From the NCBI GenBank assembly GCA_017856985.1, contig JAFMEA010000021.1, forward strand, positions 1 to 34,985: a DNA stretch of 34,985 bases. Direction: 5' to 3'. The notes beneath the pieces were generated by a model. The model did no database searches. It saw only the letters and a program-made list of their open reading frames with translations, and was not told the DNA's origin. Of the stretch, positions 8,118 to 18,095 are shown piece after piece. The stretch comes from Planktomarina sp. Lineage in GTDB: Bacteria > Pseudomonadota > Alphaproteobacteria > Rhodobacterales > Rhodobacteraceae. Position 1 is the stretch's first letter. The number at the start of each line of letters is the position of its first letter. A program made the translations under genes and the position numbers.

Positions 8118-10298
8118 ATGTCTGATTTTATAAAAACTCAAGATGATGATGGCGTTGCAACTATTACCTGGAATTGCGTTGACCGGCCAATGAACGTTAT
8201 GAGCGAACAGGGGTTTTCTGATCTCAACGCCCTAGTCGATGACTGTATTGCTGACGATACAATTTCTGGTGTAATTATCACCTCTGCCAAGAAAGATTTT
8301 GCAGCAGGAATGGACTTGGGGGTAATAGCCAAAACTAAAGAGAAAAATCCAGAAAATCCTGCTCAAGGCTGCTTTGAGATGGTGATGCAAATTCATCAAA
8401 TCCTTCGAAAAATTGAACTCGCTGGGATGGATTTCAAGTCAAAGAAGGGTGGCAAACCTTTTGTGGCAGTTCTTCCAGGCACAGCACTCGGGATAGGTTT
8501 TGAAATACCACTCGCCTGCCACCACATTATTGCTTCAAACAACTCAAAAGCAAAAATAGGTCTTCCTGAAATTAAAGTTGGAATTTTTCCAGGAGCTGGT
8601 GGTACCACCCGATTGGTACGAAAAATGGGCGCAATGGGTGCCAGTCCTTTTCTTTTGGAAGGCAAGCTGAGCAATCCTTCAGCGGCAAAGGCTGCCGGTT
8701 TGATCGATGCGGTTAGCGACCAGCCTCTGGCAGATGCTAAATCATGGATATTGGCGGCAACAGATGCAGATCTAGTTAAGCTTTGGGATGCAAAAGGATA
8801 TAAAATGCCCGGCGGGGCTCCCTATCATCCCGCAGGTTTTATGACATTTGTTGGCGCCTCTGCCATGGTGAATGGCAACACTCTGGGCGTTTACCCCGCT
8901 GCCAAAGCTCTCCTGAGTGCAGTCTATGAAGGTGCATTGGTACCATTCGACACAGCCTTAAAAATAGAAGCACGCTATTTCACTTCAGTTTTAGTAAATC
9001 CATCTTCTTCCAATATGATACGCAGCTTATTTATAAACAAAGGAGCATTAGAAAAAGGAGCTGTCCGTCCAGATGGCATTCCTGATCAATCTGTACAAAA
9101 AGTGGGAATTATGGGTGCTGGAATGATGGGTGCTGGTATCGCACTAGTGACCGCACAGGCCGGAATTGACGTTGTACTGATCGACCAAGTTCAAGATAGC
9201 GCAGATAAAGGTAAAGCCTATATTGCATCCTATTGTGACAAAGGCATTAAGCGCAAAAAAACAACTTTAGAACAAAAAACAGCGCTTCTTGACCGGATAA
9301 ACGCGACTACAAATTATGCAGCTTTGGCAGATTGTGATTTAATTATTGAAGCCGTATTTGAAGATCCAGACGTCAAAGCTGAAGTAACTAAAAACGTAGA
9401 AGCTGTAATTAATTCAGATTGTATTTTTGCTACAAACACCTCAACCCTTCCAATATCCGATCTAGCGAAAGCCAGTAGTCGCCCAGAGCAGTTCATCGGT
9501 ATTCACTTCTTTAGCCCAGTAGAAAAAATGTTGTTGGTAGAAATTATCAAAGGCCAAAGTACCGGTGATCGTGCTGTAGCAAAAGCTTTGGATTACGTAC
9601 GACAAATAAGAAAAACGCCAATTGTAGTGAGCGATGCACGCTTTTTTTATGCAAACCGGTGTATAATTCCATACATCAACGAAGGTATACGTATGGTCAA
9701 AGAGGGCATTGAGCCAGCCTTGATTGAGAATGCTGCTAAACTGATGGGTATGCCGCTTGGCCCTCTACAACTAAACGACGAAACGTCCATTGACCTAGGG
9801 GTAAAAATTGCAAAGGCCACGAAGGCGGCTATCGGCGATGCCTATGATAATGAGGATGCTGACGAGGTAATGTTCTGGTTGTTTGATCAAGGTAGATTAG
9901 GCCGCAAGTCAGCGGCTGGCTTCTATGAATATGACGATCGGGGCAAAAGGATTGGCATATGGCAGGGCCTTCGAGAACAATACATAAAAGAGGATGCTAA
10001 TCTGGATCTACTTGACGTCCAACATCGACTTATGTTCGCTCAGGTTTTAGAGGCAGTCCGCGCTTTAGAGGAGGGCGTTTTACTAGATGTCCGCGAGGGC
10101 GATGTGGGCGCTATTTTAGGCTGGGGCTTTGCTCCTTGGTCAGGCGGACCGTTATCGTGGTTTGACATGCTAGGTTCAGGATATGCCACTGCTAGATGTG
10201 ATGAATTGGAAGCAGCATATGGGGTCAGGTTTACTGCACCTAACCTTTTACGGGAAATGGCGAAGGAGGGCGAAGCCTTTTATGATCGGTTTTCATGA
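8118..10298 (+). CDS. fadJ: Enoyl-CoA hydratase / 3-hydroxyacyl-CoA dehydrogenase, FadB/FadJ type
   Basis: A 726-residue fusion enzyme. The ATG at 8118 with GAAGGG seven bases upstream is preferred over the TTG at 8103. Residues 1-190 are a crotonase domain with likely catalytic E129 and E151 (GLPEIKVGIFPGAGGT). A Rossmann domain follows, with GAGMMG at 333-338 and H463 in IGIHFFSPVEKM of the dehydrogenase, and a C-terminal helical domain. It converts enoyl-CoA to 3-ketoacyl-CoA in two steps with NAD+. It works with the thiolase and acyl-CoA dehydrogenase immediately upstream. Whether it should be called fadB or fadJ cannot be settled here. Confidence 0.92.
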   Translation: MSDFIKTQDDDGVATITWNCVDRPMNVMSEQGFSDLNALVDDCIADDTISGVIITSAKKDFAAGMDLGVIAKTKEKNPENPAQGCFEMVMQIHQILRKIELAGMDFKSKKGGKPFVAVLPGTALGIGFEIPLACHHIIASNNSKAKIGLPEIKVGIFPGAGGTTRLVRKMGAMGASPFLLEGKLSNPSAAKAAGLIDAVSDQPLADAKSWILAATDADLVKLWDAKGYKMPGGAPYHPAGFMTFVGASAMVNGNTLGVYPAAKALLSAVYEGALVPFDTALKIEARYFTSVLVNPSSSNMIRSLFINKGALEKGAVRPDGIPDQSVQKVGIMGAGMMGAGIALVTAQAGIDVVLIDQVQDSADKGKAYIASYCDKGIKRKKTTLEQKTALLDRINATTNYAALADCDLIIEAVFEDPDVKAEVTKNVEAVINSDCIFATNTSTLPISDLAKASSRPEQFIGIHFFSPVEKMLLVEIIKGQSTGDRAVAKALDYVRQIRKTPIVVSDARFFYANRCIIPYINEGIRMVKEGIEPALIENAAKLMGMPLGPLQLNDETSIDLGVKIAKATKAAIGDAYDNEDADEVMFWLFDQGRLGRKSAAGFYEYDDRGKRIGIWQGLREQYIKEDANLDLLDVQHRLMFAQVLEAVRALEEGVLLDVREGDVGAILGWGFAPWSGGPLSWFDMLGSGYATARCDELEAAYGVRFTAPNLLREMAKEGEAFYDRFS

Positions 10299-10349
10299 AG
10301 GCATAAGGGTGCTGACGCAGGAAACGTTTCATTAGGTTTATAACATCAC

Positions 10350-11246
10350 TCAGCGTTCCTTAGAACGAATAAGTACTACTGTCCCAGTAATAATTATTAA
10401 CCCAATGCCTAGAACTCCTAGAACGCCTACCTTATCACCAAATACAAACCACGCAGTTAGAGTAGCAAAAATTAACATCGAATATTCAAAAATTGACACG
10501 TAGGTAACTTCACCAATTAAATAAGCTTTCATAATAAATCCAAGGCCAATAAGCGAAAATACTGCCTGAACCCATACCCACAACCAGACCTGAAGGGATG
10601 GCCAAGCCCAGCCTCGAGAAAGATAATTTGTCGGATCACCAGGGAAAAAGTATAAATAGAGAACCCCCAACCCACCAAAAATTAACATTAAAAATTTATA
10701 AGACCACAATAGTGCAGTGGCACTTTCTCCTTCACACCATTTCCTAGTAGCTACATTGCCGAATGCGTACATAAGGCCAGCTAAAACTGGAATTAAATTA
10801 ACCCAACTAAAACTACCGACGTCGGGCTTAAGAACTAGAATAGTTCCAAAAAATCCAAGTAAAGCGGTTATAATTCGTACCGGACCTATTCGCCGTCCAG
10901 ACCAAATCGCATCTATTACGAGAACCAAAACAGGAGCTGTGAACAACCCAGCAGCAACCGCGGCAATTGGAAAAAATCCCAGACACCCAAAGTAGATGAA
11001 CATTGCCCCAGATAAAAACATGTTGCGCCCAAGAACGGGCCAAAGCCGTTTTGGTTTCAGATCCCACCCTACGACCAATCCAAAAACTACAATGACAGGG
11101 ACGGCAATCAAGCTCCTTAAGAAGTGAAACTGCCAGAGACTGATTTCGACAGCGATGAACTTTATAAAGTTATCAATAATGCCGACAATAGCCATTCCAG
11201 TAACCATAAAAATTATTGACATCGCTGTATTCGAATTTTGATCCAT
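10350..11246 (-). CDS. EamA/DMT family permease
   Basis: About 298 residues from M25 of the longer frame, with about 10 membrane segments in two EamA repeats. The frame continues to an ATG at 11318, but that codon lies on the opposite strand of the start of the divergent ligase gene and adds a poorly hydrophobic 24-residue leader, so an internal ATG is more likely; the start remains uncertain. The drug/metabolite transporter superfamily moves amino acids, nucleotide-sugars or other small metabolites. The gene is convergent with the FadB-like gene. No substrate can be inferred. Confidence 0.8.
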   Translation of the reverse strand: MDQNSNTAMSIIFMVTGMAIVGIIDNFIKFIAVEISLWQFHFLRSLIAVPVIVVFGLVVGWDLKPKRLWPVLGRNMFLSGAMFIYFGCLGFFPIAAVAAGLFTAPVLVLVIDAIWSGRRIGPVRIITALLGFFGTILVLKPDVGSFSWVNLIPVLAGLMYAFGNVATRKWCEGESATALLWSYKFLMLIFGGLGVLYLYFFPGDPTNYLSRGWAWPSLQVWLWVWVQAVFSLIGLGFIMKAYLIGEVTYVSIFEYSMLIFATLTAWFVFGDKVGVLGVLGIGLIIITGTVVLIRSKER

Positions 11247-11316
11247 CACGTATGCATGAACTCTTGAAATCTCCCACGCAAGCACGATACTGCGCATTAA
11301 AAGGGAGGATTGCGAC

Positions 11317-12942
11317 ATGGGATGGATGACTAACGAGACCGGGTTAGATAAATGTCAGGCAAATTATGTGCCCCTGACCCCACTTTCACACTTGCAGCGA
11401 GCTGCAAGTGTGTTTGCAGATCAAACAGCGGTAGTTTATGGGGCGCATCGCGCAAGCTATCGTCAATATCATGCTCGAGTTAGTCAGTTAGCGAGTGCAC
11501 TGGCTGGCATTGGAGTTGAACCTGGTCAGGTTGTAGCAACACTCATCCCAAACATTACGGCACAGATTGAATCAAGTTTTGGAGTGCCCGCCTGTGGGGC
11601 TGTTTTGAACACCATCAATACTCGGCTCGATCCAGATACAATTGCATATATTTTTGAACATGGCGAAGCAAAGGTAGCTTTAGTTGATACTCAGTTTCTT
11701 CCATCTGTTGAAGTGGCAATCGCCAAAATGACGGGAGCAACTCCAGTTATTGTCGAAGTATGTGATCCTGAAGTTAATTTCAGTGCAAGTGGTAAATACC
11801 CAGAATATGAGGACTTCATCGCTACTGGAGATCCAGACTATCAATGGCTTATGCCCCAAGATGAATGGGAAAGTCTTGCACTTAATTATACATCGGGCAC
11901 CACTGGAAGACCTAAAGGGGTAGTGTACCATCATCGCGGCGCATATTTGATGACAATGGGAACACCAGTGAGTTGGCGAATGACTATGAAGCCAGTATTT
12001 ATGGCAGTTGTTCCTTTATTTCATTGTAATGGCTGGAACCACACGTGGATGATGCCATTATTAGGAGGTACTGTTGTTGGGTGCCGGGATATCTCAGCTC
12101 AGGCCATTTACGATGGCATTGCTATCGAGGGCGTCAGTCATTTTGGTGGTGCCCCCATCGTGTTAAACATGATCATAAACGCGAACGATACCGATCGTAG
12201 GCGCTTTGATCATACTGTTGAATTATTCACAGCAGGTGCGCCACCGGCACCTGCCACATTAGCTGGGATTAGTAAGCTGGGGTTCAATGTGACCCAAGTT
12301 TACGGATTAACAGAAACCTATGGGCACGTCGTTGAATGTTTATGGAACAGTGCGTGGGATGACATTCCAAAAGAGGAACAATCTAGTATTAAAGCGCGTC
12401 AAGGGGTAGCAATGCCCATGATGGAAGCCACTACTGTTGTGGACAAAAACTGCAAACAAATTCCAATGGATGGAACCACGCAGGGTGAAATTGTGATGCG
12501 TGGCAATTCAGTAATGAAAGGCTATTTCAAAAACCCAGAGGCCACAGCAAAAGCTTTTGAAAACGGATATTTTCATTCAGAAGATATAGCAGTCCAGCAT
12601 CCAGATGGAATGATGCAAATTGCTGATCGGATGAAGGATATTATTATCTCGGGTGGCGAAAATATTTCAAGTATAGAAGTTGAAGGTGCTATTATGGGCC
12701 ACCCAGCGGTGTCACTTTGTGCAGTTGTAGCTAAGCCCGACGAAAAATGGGGGGAAGTTCCTTGCGCTTTTGTCGAACTCTTACCAGGCCAATCAACCAA
12801 TGAGGCTGAAATAATAAAATTCGTGCGCAGTAAGCTAGCTGGGTTTAAAACTCCTAAGCAGGTGATTTTTCAAGAACTCCCAAAAACATCAACTGGTAAA
12901 ATTCAGAAATTTGAATTACGCGCTATTGCTAAGACAGGATGA
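11317..12942 (+). CDS. Medium-chain or methylmercaptopropionyl-type acyl-CoA ligase
   Basis: A 541-residue AMP-forming ligase. It has the P-loop-like TSGTTGRPKG motif, VYGLTETYG, the YFHSEDIA/DRMKDIIISGGENIS hinge, and catalytic K528 in PKTSTGKIQKFELR. The ATG has a strong AAGGGAGGA site upstream. It activates a carboxylic acid to acyl-CoA with ATP. Length and motif spelling fit the AlkK/DmdB branch, which includes the 3-methylmercaptopropionyl-CoA ligases of marine roseobacters, but also ordinary medium-chain fatty-acid ligases; no dmdA, dmdC or dmdD gene is seen nearby. The stop overlaps the next gene by 4 bp. Confidence 0.88.
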   Translation: MGWMTNETGLDKCQANYVPLTPLSHLQRAASVFADQTAVVYGAHRASYRQYHARVSQLASALAGIGVEPGQVVATLIPNITAQIESSFGVPACGAVLNTINTRLDPDTIAYIFEHGEAKVALVDTQFLPSVEVAIAKMTGATPVIVEVCDPEVNFSASGKYPEYEDFIATGDPDYQWLMPQDEWESLALNYTSGTTGRPKGVVYHHRGAYLMTMGTPVSWRMTMKPVFMAVVPLFHCNGWNHTWMMPLLGGTVVGCRDISAQAIYDGIAIEGVSHFGGAPIVLNMIINANDTDRRRFDHTVELFTAGAPPAPATLAGISKLGFNVTQVYGLTETYGHVVECLWNSAWDDIPKEEQSSIKARQGVAMPMMEATTVVDKNCKQIPMDGTTQGEIVMRGNSVMKGYFKNPEATAKAFENGYFHSEDIAVQHPDGMMQIADRMKDIIISGGENISSIEVEGAIMGHPAVSLCAVVAKPDEKWGEVPCAFVELLPGQSTNEAEIIKFVRSKLAGFKTPKQVIFQELPKTSTGKIQKFELRAIAKTG

Positions 12943-13952
12943 CCGCACTCAAGAAATATCAACGCCTAGAGTGTATAGGTCTCTGGCGCAGTGATCTATC
13001 TGCCCAACGACGTGAAGTTATTTTATCATTTGGCAAAGCCACCCTCGTACTAACTGACTCCCAAAACCGTGTTCTATCCCATTGGTCATTGGCTGCAGTT
13101 GAAGTTCAAAAAGGAAAAATGGGGGAAGCCACTTTGAGGCCAGGCGCAGAAGCCGAGGAAACAATTGAAATAAAAGATAAAATAATGCTCGAGGCACTCC
13201 TAAAGGTTAGGAAAGAAATCAACCAAACTGGGCCCCACCCTGGAAAATTGCGCCTAATCATAGCGATCGTAACATTAATAGCTATAAGTTCAGTTACTAT
13301 ATTTTTAGGCCCTCCAGCACTTGTAAGTTATGCAAGTAAAGTTTTACCGACTGCCAAGCGATTGCAATTGGGACAAGCAATAAGGCAACACATTGGCCAA
13401 TTAGCTGGCCCTTATTGTGAAAACCCAGAGGGCACTATTGCAGTACAAAAACTAGCAAAACGCCTGAACTCCAAAAACCTAAAACAGATATTAGTACTAC
13501 CGGGTTATCGTGAAAAAGCGATTGTAATACCTGGAGGCATAGTTATCCTCTCTGAAAATATGATTAAAACTACTAGTAACCCTGAGGTAACAGCGGGATA
13601 TATTTTGTCCGCTCTTGCAGATTATGAAAATGAAGAACCCATACAATTACATTTATCAAAAGTTGGTTTCCCCATTTCGTTAAGCCTAATTATCTCAAAT
13701 GAGCTCTCAGAAACGCAAATCGACAAGCTCGCCAAAAACGCTTTGGCCCTCTCACCGCATCCAGCGTCTAATTCATCAATCTTAAATAAATTTCGTACTA
13801 CCCAAGTAAGCAGTACCCCATTTGCTCGCATATTAAGTAACAAAAATTCTGAGTATTTAATTAATAATGACCCATATCCAGAAAATTCACCAAATTTGGT
13901 TCTACCAGATGGTGCGTGGCTTGGCCTCCAAGCTATTTGTTTAAAAATGTAG
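12939..13952 (+). CDS. Membrane protein with degenerate M48 peptidase-like domain
   Basis: A 337-residue protein I cannot name. Residues 1-95 look like a small beta-rich domain (WRSDLSAQRREVILSFG, then ATLVLTDSQNRVLSHWSL), residues 104-128 are one membrane segment, and the rest is probably periplasmic. The IPGGIVILSENMI stretch at 197-209, followed by PEVTAGYILSALADYEN, resembles the PGG-x-I-x-GLL ... ELAAVLAHEIAH region of M48 metallopeptidases, but the HExxH zinc motif is replaced, so it would be catalytically dead. The start overlaps the acyl-CoA ligase (ATGA), suggesting co-translation and a shared role. The M48 resemblance is my reading, not a search result. Confidence 0.6.
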   Translation: MTALKKYQRLECIGLWRSDLSAQRREVILSFGKATLVLTDSQNRVLSHWSLAAVEVQKGKMGEATLRPGAEAEETIEIKDKIMLEALLKVRKEINQTGPHPGKLRLIIAIVTLIAISSVTIFLGPPALVSYASKVLPTAKRLQLGQAIRQHIGQLAGPYCENPEGTIAVQKLAKRLNSKNLKQILVLPGYREKAIVIPGGIVILSENMIKTTSNPEVTAGYILSALADYENEEPIQLHLSKVGFPISLSLIISNELSETQIDKLAKNALALSPHPASNSSILNKFRTTQVSSTPFARILSNKNSEYLINNDPYPENSPNLVLPDGAWLGLQAICLKM

Positions 13953-13978
13953 GGTCACACTGAAGATCTAGGTTTATC

Positions 13979-13997
13979 AAACTAAAAAATTAGTTTT
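13979..13997. terminator. AT-rich bidirectional hairpin between convergent genes
   Basis: AAACTAA, a 4-base A loop and TTAGTTT form a 7-bp perfect stem with a T run on either strand. It sits between the pseudoprotease gene and upp, which are convergent. The stem is almost all A-T, so strength is doubtful. Confidence 0.4.
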
Positions 13998-14033
13998 AGA
14001 ACCCAAAGTAATTCATGCAGCCTATCGACTTTT

Positions 14034-14660
14034 TTATTTAGTGCCAAACATGCGGTCACCCGCATCACCTAAACCAGGCAGTATGTAGCCAATTTCACTA
14101 AGCTTTTCATCGACAGCGGCAGTTACAATATCTACGTCTGGATGAGCCTCTTGCATTCTAGCTATCCCCTCAGGAGCAGCAAGCAGACATAAGAACTTAA
14201 TATCACGCGCTCCTGCATTTTTCAGGAGATCTATTGCCGCCACACTAGAGTTCCCCGTTGCGAGCATAGGGTCAACAGCGATTACTACGCGATCTTCCAT
14301 CCCATCAGGAACTTTAAAATAATACTGAACAGGCTGAAGTGTTTTCTCATCACGGTACAAGCCTACAAAGCCTACCCTAGCTGAAGGAATTAACTCCAAC
14401 ACCCCGTCCAATAGTCCATTGCCCGCCCTTAAGATTGATACAAGGGCAAGTTTCTTTCCCGCCAAAACCGGTGCCTGCATAGAGGTCATGGGTGTCTCAA
14501 TAGATTTATTTTCGACAGGCAAATCCCTAGTTACCTCATAAGCTATTAAATGACTTATCTCACGCAGTAACTGTCTAAACTGATTAGTTGGGGTGGACTT
14601 ACTCCTCATTAAAGTCAGCTTGTGCTGCACAAGCGGATGATCGACGACAGTTAGGGTCAT
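14034..14660 (-). CDS. upp: Uracil phosphoribosyltransferase
   Basis: A 208-residue protein of exactly the family length. The PRPP-binding DPMLATG loop is at residues 130-136 and the uracil-binding [16 protein letters not shown] at 192-207. It converts uracil and PRPP to UMP, salvaging the base released by thymidine/pyrimidine phosphorylase action. It is the last gene of the minus-strand salvage operon and overlaps the stop of add by 4 bp (ATGA). Confidence 0.97.
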   Translation of the reverse strand: MTLTVVDHPLVQHKLTLMRSKSTPTNQFRQLLREISHLIAYEVTRDLPVENKSIETPMTSMQAPVLAGKKLALVSILRAGNGLLDGVLELIPSARVGFVGLYRDEKTLQPVQYYFKVPDGMEDRVVIAVDPMLATGNSSVAAIDLLKNAGARDIKFLCLLAAPEGIARMQEAHPDVDIVTAAVDEKLSEIGYILPGLGDAGDRMFGTK

Positions 14661-15628
14661 AAGGCTTCCAATCTTTTTGAAATAACTTCTTTTGTATCCA
14701 AATCGCAGAATGCAACTTCAAGCGCGGTTTCATTTAGGACTTTGAAATCTTCAGCACCCCAGCCGTATGCAGACTCCAACTCTTCAAATTCACGGGTCAT
14801 TGTAGTGTTAAAAAATGGAGGATCATCAGTGCTTACAGTCACCTTAACACCGGCATCCCTCAATCTTTTTATGGGATGGTCTATCCAACTTGGATATACA
14901 CCAAGTGCTACATTTGAACCTGGGTTGATCTCAAGGGCGACCCCTGTTTCAGCAAGGTGCTCTACTAATTTGGGATCATTTATAGAGTGAACTCCATGGC
15001 CTATGCGTTCTACCCGAAGGTCTCTTAACGTCTCCCAAACGGACTCCGCCCCACACCACTCACCAGCGTGACTTGTCAGCCGTAACCCTGCCTCACGAGC
15101 CATATCAAATGAATAAGAGTAATCTTTAGCACGACCAACATTTTCAGCACCGGCCATCCCAAAACCAACCACCCAATCTCCCGCAGTTTCAGCTGCACAA
15201 AACGCAGCTTCACGGGCTTTTTCAGGACCAAGGTGGCGAATACAAGTCACTATTCCTCTCAGGGTAACCCCCTCAACATGTGCTTCCCGCATGGCAGCCA
15301 AGTATTCACGCCAGGCTCCCAAATCCCGGTCACCACAAAAATCAGGAGATATAAATGTCTCTGCATAAACCACATTATTTTCAGCCAAGTTTTCTAAAAC
15401 TGATTGCGTAAGCCGTTTAAAATCTTCAGGGCTTTTTAAGGCCTGCGTCGCATTTTCATAGGTAGTCAAAAATTCATTAAAACCATCAAATTTATATTTC
15501 CCATTTTCATCAAATATTCCACTAATATCCAAAGATTTTTCAGCAGCTAAACCACGTATAAAGGCTGGGTCCGCAGCGCCCTCAAGGTGCAGATGCAATT
15601 CAATTTTTGGAAATGACTTCCAGCTCAT
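14657..15628 (-). CDS. add: Adenosine deaminase
   Basis: A 323-residue zinc enzyme with the expected motifs: [11 protein letters not shown] (H12 and H14 as metal ligands, then E16 and G17), SHAGEW with the third histidine, RIGHGVHS, and STDDPPFF with the catalytic aspartates. It deaminates adenosine or deoxyadenosine to inosine. Adenine and 6-aminodeoxyfutalosine deaminases are relatives, but the salvage operon context favours adenosine. Its ATG overlaps the deoB stop, and its stop overlaps the upp start, by 4 bp each. Confidence 0.92.
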   Translation of the reverse strand: MSWKSFPKIELHLHLEGAADPAFIRGLAAEKSLDISGIFDENGKYKFDGFNEFLTTYENATQALKSPEDFKRLTQSVLENLAENNVVYAETFISPDFCGDRDLGAWREYLAAMREAHVEGVTLRGIVTCIRHLGPEKAREAAFCAAETAGDWVVGFGMAGAENVGRAKDYSYSFDMAREAGLRLTSHAGEWCGAESVWETLRDLRVERIGHGVHSINDPKLVEHLAETGVALEINPGSNVALGVYPSWIDHPIKRLRDAGVKVTVSTDDPPFFNTTMTREFEELESAYGWGAEDFKVLNETALEVAFCDLDTKEVISKRLEAL

Positions 15629-16809
15629 AAAAAATTCCTACCACTGCCTCTTGCGGGTATACGCAAATGTGCCGCGACGCTAGCAGCTACATCTTGAAAT
15701 TGTATATCACCAATCGTCCCAATCTCTGTCTTCATTTTTTTATAATAAATTAGGACAGGTACTTGTTCACGCGTATGATCTGTTCCAGGCCAGGTTGGGT
15801 CATTGCCATGGTCCGCAGTAAAAACAATTAAATCATTAGGGCGGGCCTTCTTTAAAATCGTACCAATTTCATAATCAAACCACTCTAAGGCTTTGGCATA
15901 GCCCTCTGGATCACGTCGGTGTCCGTACAGACTATCAAACTCAACAAAGTTGGCGAAAGTCAGACTGCCCTCGAGCGCATTTTCCATCCGATCATCAAGA
16001 TGTTTCATGAGTTGTTGATCGCTACCTTTCTGGCAAGAAGTAATACCACGCATCGAAAAAATATCACCAATCTTTCCAATTCCAAAAACACTTCTACCTG
16101 CGTCAGTAACCCAGTCACATAGTGTTGGAGACGGCGGGTCTATAGAAAAATCTTTACGATTTAGGGTGCGTTGGAAGCCCTGCTCAGCGTTGCCAACAAA
16201 TGGGCGCGCAATAACACGCCCAACCTTCATCTCGTGCAACATCGGTGCCATTTTAGAACATAGGTCGTAAAGTCTTTGTAAACCAAACGTATCTTCATGC
16301 GCAGCAATTTGAAAAACACTGTCGACAGATGTGTAACAAATTGGAAATCCAGTTTTCAAATGTTGATCCGCAAATACGTCAATCACTTCAATTCCAGAGG
16401 CATGACAATTAGCCAAACTACCACCCACAAATTCAGCAACAGATTGTATGATTTTAGTTGGGAAAGCTGGAGTTTCATTTTGAAAGTAATGCCAATCCCA
16501 AGGGACCGGAACACCTGCGAGCTCCCAATGGCCTGATGGGGTATCCTTACCTTTAGAAATCTCACGTGCCACAGCCCAGCCACCATGTCTCGGTTTGGGC
16601 CATGGAGAGGGCAAACCACTGGAGTGTTTCAACGCCTCCCCCAAGCCCAGCCCAGCTAAATTTGGCATATTGAGAGTTCCGTTTCTCTCTTTTAAGATAT
16701 GACCCAGAGTGTTTGAACCCGCATCTCCAAAAGCCTCTGCGTCAGGTGCGCCCCCACATCCAAGAGAGTCTAATACAATTAAAAACGCACGGCTCAACGC
16801 GATATCCAT
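15625..16809 (-). CDS. deoB: Phosphopentomutase
   Basis: A 394-residue member of the alkaline-phosphatase-like mutases. The metal-binding LIVLDSLGCGG is at the N-terminus, and NFVEFDSLYGHRRDPEGYA and FTADHGNDPTWPGTDHTREQVP supply the remaining metal ligands. It interconverts (deoxy)ribose-1-phosphate and -5-phosphate, so it takes the sugar phosphate made by DeoA into central metabolism. The start lies 16 bp inside deoA. The deoxyribose-phosphate aldolase gene (deoC) that would act next is not in the window. Confidence 0.96.
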   Translation of the reverse strand: MDIALSRAFLIVLDSLGCGGAPDAEAFGDAGSNTLGHILKERNGTLNMPNLAGLGLGEALKHSSGLPSPWPKPRHGGWAVAREISKGKDTPSGHWELAGVPVPWDWHYFQNETPAFPTKIIQSVAEFVGGSLANCHASGIEVIDVFADQHLKTGFPICYTSVDSVFQIAAHEDTFGLQRLYDLCSKMAPMLHEMKVGRVIARPFVGNAEQGFQRTLNRKDFSIDPPSPTLCDWVTDAGRSVFGIGKIGDIFSMRGITSCQKGSDQQLMKHLDDRMENALEGSLTFANFVEFDSLYGHRRDPEGYAKALEWFDYEIGTILKKARPNDLIVFTADHGNDPTWPGTDHTREQVPVLIYYKKMKTEIGTIGDIQFQDVAASVAAHLRIPARGSGRNFL

Positions 16810-18095
16810 TCAATGATTAATGGCGAGGACTTGGGAGGCTTGGGACCTATTAGGATTGCCTTCCGGACTAATTCTGCAGCGCGAGCAGCCACATTAGCAT
16901 CGTGACAATGTACCAAGGCCATACATTGACCTCGTTCAAGTTTTTTTCCAATTGGTGAAATCTCAGACAGTCCAACCGAGTGATCAATTTGATCATTTTC
17001 GCGTTGCCGTCCACCCCCAATATCCACCACTACTTTACCTAATGCAGTGCCATCCATCGATTGTATATATCCACCAATTGGCGCCAGGATTTCAAAACCA
17101 GGCGCTATATTGAGGTAATCCTCCCAGCGGTCCGCAAAGTTTTTAGGACCGCCTTGGGCTAAAATCATCTGGCCAAATTTTGCCTTAGCGCGACCATCCT
17201 CAAGGCATTTCATCAGCTCAGAGCGGGCACCTTGCTCTGTGTAAAATACATTGGCCTGTTCAAGAAGCTTAACCCCAAGTTCAATCACAACATCTAAAAT
17301 CGGTCCACTCTTGCTGTCGAATGAGCGCATTACATCAGCAAGCTCAACAGCATTCCCAATGCTGGGTAATAACGGTTGGCTCATATCTGTAATGACTGCG
17401 CTGGTTGGGCATCCCGCACCATTTGCGGTGGCAACCAAAGCCTTTGCCAGCGCACGAGCCTCATTAATATCCTGCGTTACGGCTCCAGAACCTGTTTTTA
17501 CGTCAAGAACTAAGGCCTGCAAACCAGCAGCTAACTTTTTTGCTAAAATAGAGGATGTAATTAAATCAAGAGAACGCACTGTACCTGTTACGTCACGGAC
17601 TGCATAGAGCCGTTGGTCCGCTGGTGCTATATCAGAGCTAGGGGCCACAATAGCGCAACCAACGTCCACAACCACTTTACGAAATTGCTCTTCTGAAAAC
17701 TGGGTTCTTACTCCTGGAATTGATTCTAATTTGTCCAAAGTCCCACCAGTATGCCCGAGACCTCTTCCCGAAATCATCGGGACAAACACGCCAACGCAAG
17801 CAAGTAATGGCGCCAATATAAGTGAAACTGCATCGCCAACGCCACCAGTTGAATGTTTATCAACTACTTTACCTGGAAGGTCCCATGAAAGCACTTTCCC
17901 ACTGTCACGCATTCCTAAAGTTAGAGCCACTCGCCCATCATCATCCAAACCTTGCAGGCATACCGCCATGGCAAAAGCTCCAGCTTGCGCGTCGCTCACG
18001 GAATCACCGCCAAGACCACTGCCAAACGCACTGATGGCTTTTGGAGAGACCGCTCGGCCTTCACGTAAGCAGAGAATTAAATCACGCGCATTCAT
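16794..18095 (-). CDS. deoA: Thymidine phosphorylase
   Basis: A 433-residue protein of usual length. KHSTGGVGD at 80-88 and SGRGLGHTGGTLDKLES at 109-125 are the nucleoside-phosphorylase phosphate- and base-binding signatures. It splits thymidine or deoxyuridine with phosphate to base and deoxyribose-1-phosphate, feeding DeoB (sugar) and, for uracil, Upp (base). The ATG overlaps the cdd stop by one base (TAATG). A pyrimidine-nucleoside phosphorylase with broader substrate range is possible. Confidence 0.95.
   Translation of the reverse strand: MNARDLILCLREGRAVSPKAISAFGSGLGGDSVSDAQAGAFAMAVCLQGLDDDGRVALTLGMRDSGKVLSWDLPGKVVDKHSTGGVGDAVSLILAPLLACVGVFVPMISGRGLGHTGGTLDKLESIPGVRTQFSEEQFRKVVVDVGCAIVAPSSDIAPADQRLYAVRDVTGTVRSLDLITSSILAKKLAAGLQALVLDVKTGSGAVTQDINEARALAKALVATANGAGCPTSAVITDMSQPLLPSIGNAVELADVMRSFDSKSGPILDVVIELGVKLLEQANVFYTEQGARSELMKCLEDGRAKAKFGQMILAQGGPKNFADRWEDYLNIAPGFEILAPIGGYIQSMDGTALGKVVVDIGGGRQRENDQIDHSVGLSEISPIGKKLERGQCMALVHCHDANVAARAAELVRKAILIGPKPPKSSPLIIEWISR

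Noticed and set aside
10321-10330. GAAACGTTTC palindrome between the FadB-like and EamA genes
   Set aside because: Only 10 bp, in a convergent gap where an operator makes little sense; probably chance.
11247-11318. N-terminal extension of the EamA permease to 11318
   Set aside because: It would overlap the divergent ligase start and adds a leader unlike the family.
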